Shown one piece after another: positions 5,770-6,920 of a DNA stretch of 6,920 nt (position 1 is the first letter of the stretch; each line of letters begins with the position of its first letter). Position numbers and translations under genes: made by a program. The stretch is from contig JAJYNB010000315.1 of NCBI GenBank assembly GCA_021786555.1, positions 1-6,920 on the forward strand, given 5' to 3'. Origin of the DNA: Bacillota bacterium. Lineage in GTDB: Bacteria; Bacillota; Desulfitobacteriia; Desulfitobacteriales; JAJXUE01. The notes beneath the pieces were generated by a model. That model saw nothing but the letters and a program-made list of their open reading frames with translations. It did no database searches and was not told the DNA's origin.

Positions 5770-6456
5770 CTATAACTCCAGGTGCTCGCCCGGTTTTAGG
5801 ATTACGGGCTTGCTGTACAATTCCACTTTGTGGGCAAAATCGTCCGGGTCCTGCTTGATCACTTCAAAGGTATTGTAGTGCATAGGAACAACCATTTTGG
5901 GTTTGAGCATTTGGGCTGCGATTACCGCATCATCCGGACCCATGACAAAGTTATCCCCGATGGGCAAAAGGGCCAGGTCAATAAAATTGAGCTTTCCCAA
6001 TAACTCCATATCTCCGAACAGCCCCGTATCACCGGCGTGGTACACGACCTTGTCATCCATATTAATCATAAAGCCGCAGGGATTACCGGTATAGACCAAC
6101 GGGTCTTCATCAGCAGCTGAGCCGTGCAAAGCCTGGGTCAATTTGACAGAACCGAAAGGAAAGCGCCGGCTGCCCCCTATATGCATGGCGTGACTCGCAG
6201 CCCCACGGCGCTGGCAGTAAACAGCCAGTTCGTAGGGAGCTATGATTAAAGCCCCGGTACTCTTGGATATTTCAATCGCATCCCCCAGATGGTCACCGTG
6301 GCCATGGGATACTAATACAGCGTCAACCTTCACTTGGCTGGGTTTGATATCGGCGGTGGGATTGCCCCTCAAAAAAGGATCGATGATAACTTTACCCGCT
6401 TTGCCCTCAAGGCTGAAACAGGAATGCCCATGAAAGGAAATTTTCAAAATATTCAC
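5770..6456 (-). CDS. UPF0173 family metal-dependent hydrolase (metallo-beta-lactamase fold, YtkL-like)
   Basis: A 228-residue cytoplasmic protein of the usual length for the family. The metallo-beta-lactamase signature is complete: His51-x-His53-x-Asp55-His56 (SHGHGDH), His111 in ALHGS, Asp143 in HAGDTG and His193 in PMHYNTF. The N-terminus ISFHGHSCF with DPFLRGNP is typical of UPF0173, which includes Bacillus YtkL. Two metal ions are expected, but no physiological substrate is established. The start is taken as GTG 6456, preceded by GGGGAG (6462-6467). A TTG at 6447 would give an N-terminus (KISFHGHS) more like its relatives and is a fair alternative. It has its own terminator. Genes for YtkL and YtoI are also near each other in Bacillus as I recall, which suggests some conserved neighbourhood. 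Confidence 0.9.
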   Translation of the reverse strand: MNILKISFHGHSCFSLEGKAGKVIIDPFLRGNPTADIKPSQVKVDAVLVSHGHGDHLGDAIEISKSTGALIIAPYELAVYCQRRGAASHAMHIGGSRRFPFGSVKLTQALHGSAADEDPLVYTGNPCGFMINMDDKVVYHAGDTGLFGDMELLGKLNFIDLALLPIGDNFVMGPDDAVIAAQMLKPKMVVPMHYNTFEVIKQDPDDFAHKVELYSKPVILKPGEHLEL

Positions 6457-6566
6457 CCTTTCTCCCCTTATGCTTCCATACTAATAGAAACAAAAAAGGA
6501 AAGCAAGAAAGGTACGGTTTAATAGGGAAACTTAATGAACCATACCCCAAACCGGTACGGAAATGC

Positions 6567-6608
6567 AAGAGAGAGGCGTTGTCCCATAAGGGATGACGCC
6601 TCTCTCTT
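6567..6608. other. Long hairpin in the intergenic region upstream of the hydrolase
   Basis: Arms 6567-6585 and 6590-6608 form a 19-bp stem with a 4-base ATAA loop. Two of the pairs are G-U/U-G in + strand RNA and would be A-C mismatches in - strand RNA, so the structure is complete only as a + strand transcript. The T-run is poor on both sides (TTTGCTAAAA on +, TTGCATTTCC on -), so it is not a textbook terminator. It might still terminate or process transcription from the gene at the right edge, or be part of an untranslated RNA. No protein-coding gene on the + strand explains it. Confidence 0.5.
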
Positions 6609-6701
6609 TGCTAAAAACCTTAGAGTTACAATCATGAAACCTGTGTTGAGTTACACCGACTATGTTGTTCCAGCAGGTGCAAATTTTTAAGGAACACGGC
6701 A

Positions 6702-6727
6702 CGGGGAGAGGGGTTATACTCTCCCCG
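6702..6727 (-). terminator. GC hairpin after the right-edge gene, probable terminator
   Basis: CGGGGAGAG (6702-6710) and CTCTCCCCG (6719-6727) are perfect 9-bp inverted arms with an 8-base loop. It begins 15 bases after the stop of the - strand gene at the window edge, the usual place for a terminator. The 3' flank on the - strand (TGCCGTGTTCCTT) has only a scattered T-run, so termination may be weak or shared with the hairpin at 6567-6608. Confidence 0.5.
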
Positions 6728-6742
6728 CAGGTTTTACTGAAT

Positions 6743-6919
6743 CTACTGCCCCATAGCCGTTTTCACGGATTGGTAATCCCATTCGTGAGTGCCGTTTACC
6801 ATTTTCTTCATAGGAGCGTGTGTCCCATACACCTTTATTGCGTCAGGACATTTGCTCTTATCAACGGTAGCCGCGTTATACAGCACAACGAGTCTGATGT
6901 TCTCGCTACTGTGACGTTG
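6743..6919 (-). CDS. C-terminal fragment of an unrecognised protein (5' end outside window)
   Basis: An open frame of 58 codons runs in from the right edge of the window and stops at TAG (6743-6745), followed by a GC hairpin. The visible part includes NIRLVVLYNAATVDKSK, CPDAIKVYGTHAPMKK and ends HEWDYQSVKTAMGQ. It has no membrane segment and a single cysteine. I do not recognise a family. The beta-strand-like IRLVVLYN core and the codon use, similar to the neighbours, suggest a real protein end rather than chance, and the hairpin right after the stop supports this. Nothing can be said of its role. Confidence 0.6.
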   Translation of the reverse strand, partial: QRHSSENIRLVVLYNAATVDKSKCPDAIKVYGTHAPMKKMVNGTHEWDYQSVKTAMGQ

Positions 6920-6920
6920 A

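Noticed and set aside
5292..5775. Overlapping + strand open frames of 85-106 codons opposite the SASP region
   Set aside because: They lie antisense to the SASP and Cys-rich genes, have no ribosome binding site, and their composition is that of reverse-complemented coding sequence. The - strand genes have clear signals.
6634..6690. 18-codon + strand frame (MKPVLSYTDYVVPAGANF)
   Set aside because: No ribosome binding site precedes the ATG and there is no supporting context; a frame of this length is expected by chance.
1..6920. CRISPR arrays, tRNA or rRNA genes, insertion sequences
   Set aside because: No regularly spaced repeats, cloverleaf-like segments, transposase motifs or terminal inverted repeats were seen on either strand.

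Overview
The window looks like chromosome from an endospore-forming Firmicute, probably of the class Clostridia. The reasons are an SspF-like alpha/beta small acid-soluble spore protein (SASP), strong GGAGG-type ribosome binding sites with several GTG and TTG starts, moderate GC, and homologues of Bacillus YtoI (DRTGG/CBS/hotdog) and YtkL (UPF0173 metallo-hydrolase). The species cannot be named from sequence alone.

Left part (1-2409, + strand): an ABC-2 type exporter operon. It holds the C-terminal part of one permease (cut by the window edge), an ATPase and a second permease, closely packed and probably co-transcribed. The ATPase would power a heterodimeric membrane pore; the substrate cannot be read from the window. 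Then comes a 218-bp gap (2410-2627). It holds a small broken reading frame with a good ribosome binding site and a promoter -10 box.

Middle (2643-3474, + strand): a two-gene toxin-antitoxin module. A MntA-type nucleotidyltransferase antitoxin (GSX10DXD) overlaps by 8 bp a HepT-type HEPN ribonuclease toxin (RX4HXY). In characterised pairs MntA AMPylates the HepT tyrosine and so silences it. A long hairpin at 3478-3538 separates this module from the convergent gene to its right.

Right part (3590-6920, all - strand): a TTG-started YtoI-like regulator with winged helix, DRTGG, CBS pair and hotdog domains. Further right, and transcribed towards it, is a compact three-gene spore-type cluster: a 52-residue cysteine-rich protein, a 77-residue SspF-like SASP and a 40-residue lysine/proline-rich protein that starts with TTG. 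The first and last are very short but have clear ribosome binding sites. The cluster lies between two intrinsic terminators, at 5682-5719 (ending the upstream hydrolase) and 5013-5041 (ending the cluster). Next is the UPF0173 metallo-beta-lactamase-fold hydrolase, a 286-bp intergenic region rich in hairpins, and at the right edge the C-terminal 58 codons of an unrecognised gene.

The MntA/HepT pair is a described system. The least explained items are the two tiny proteins flanking the SASP, the decayed reading frame after the exporter, and a 19-bp hairpin at 6567-6608 whose wobble pairs favour a + strand RNA although both neighbouring genes are on the - strand.
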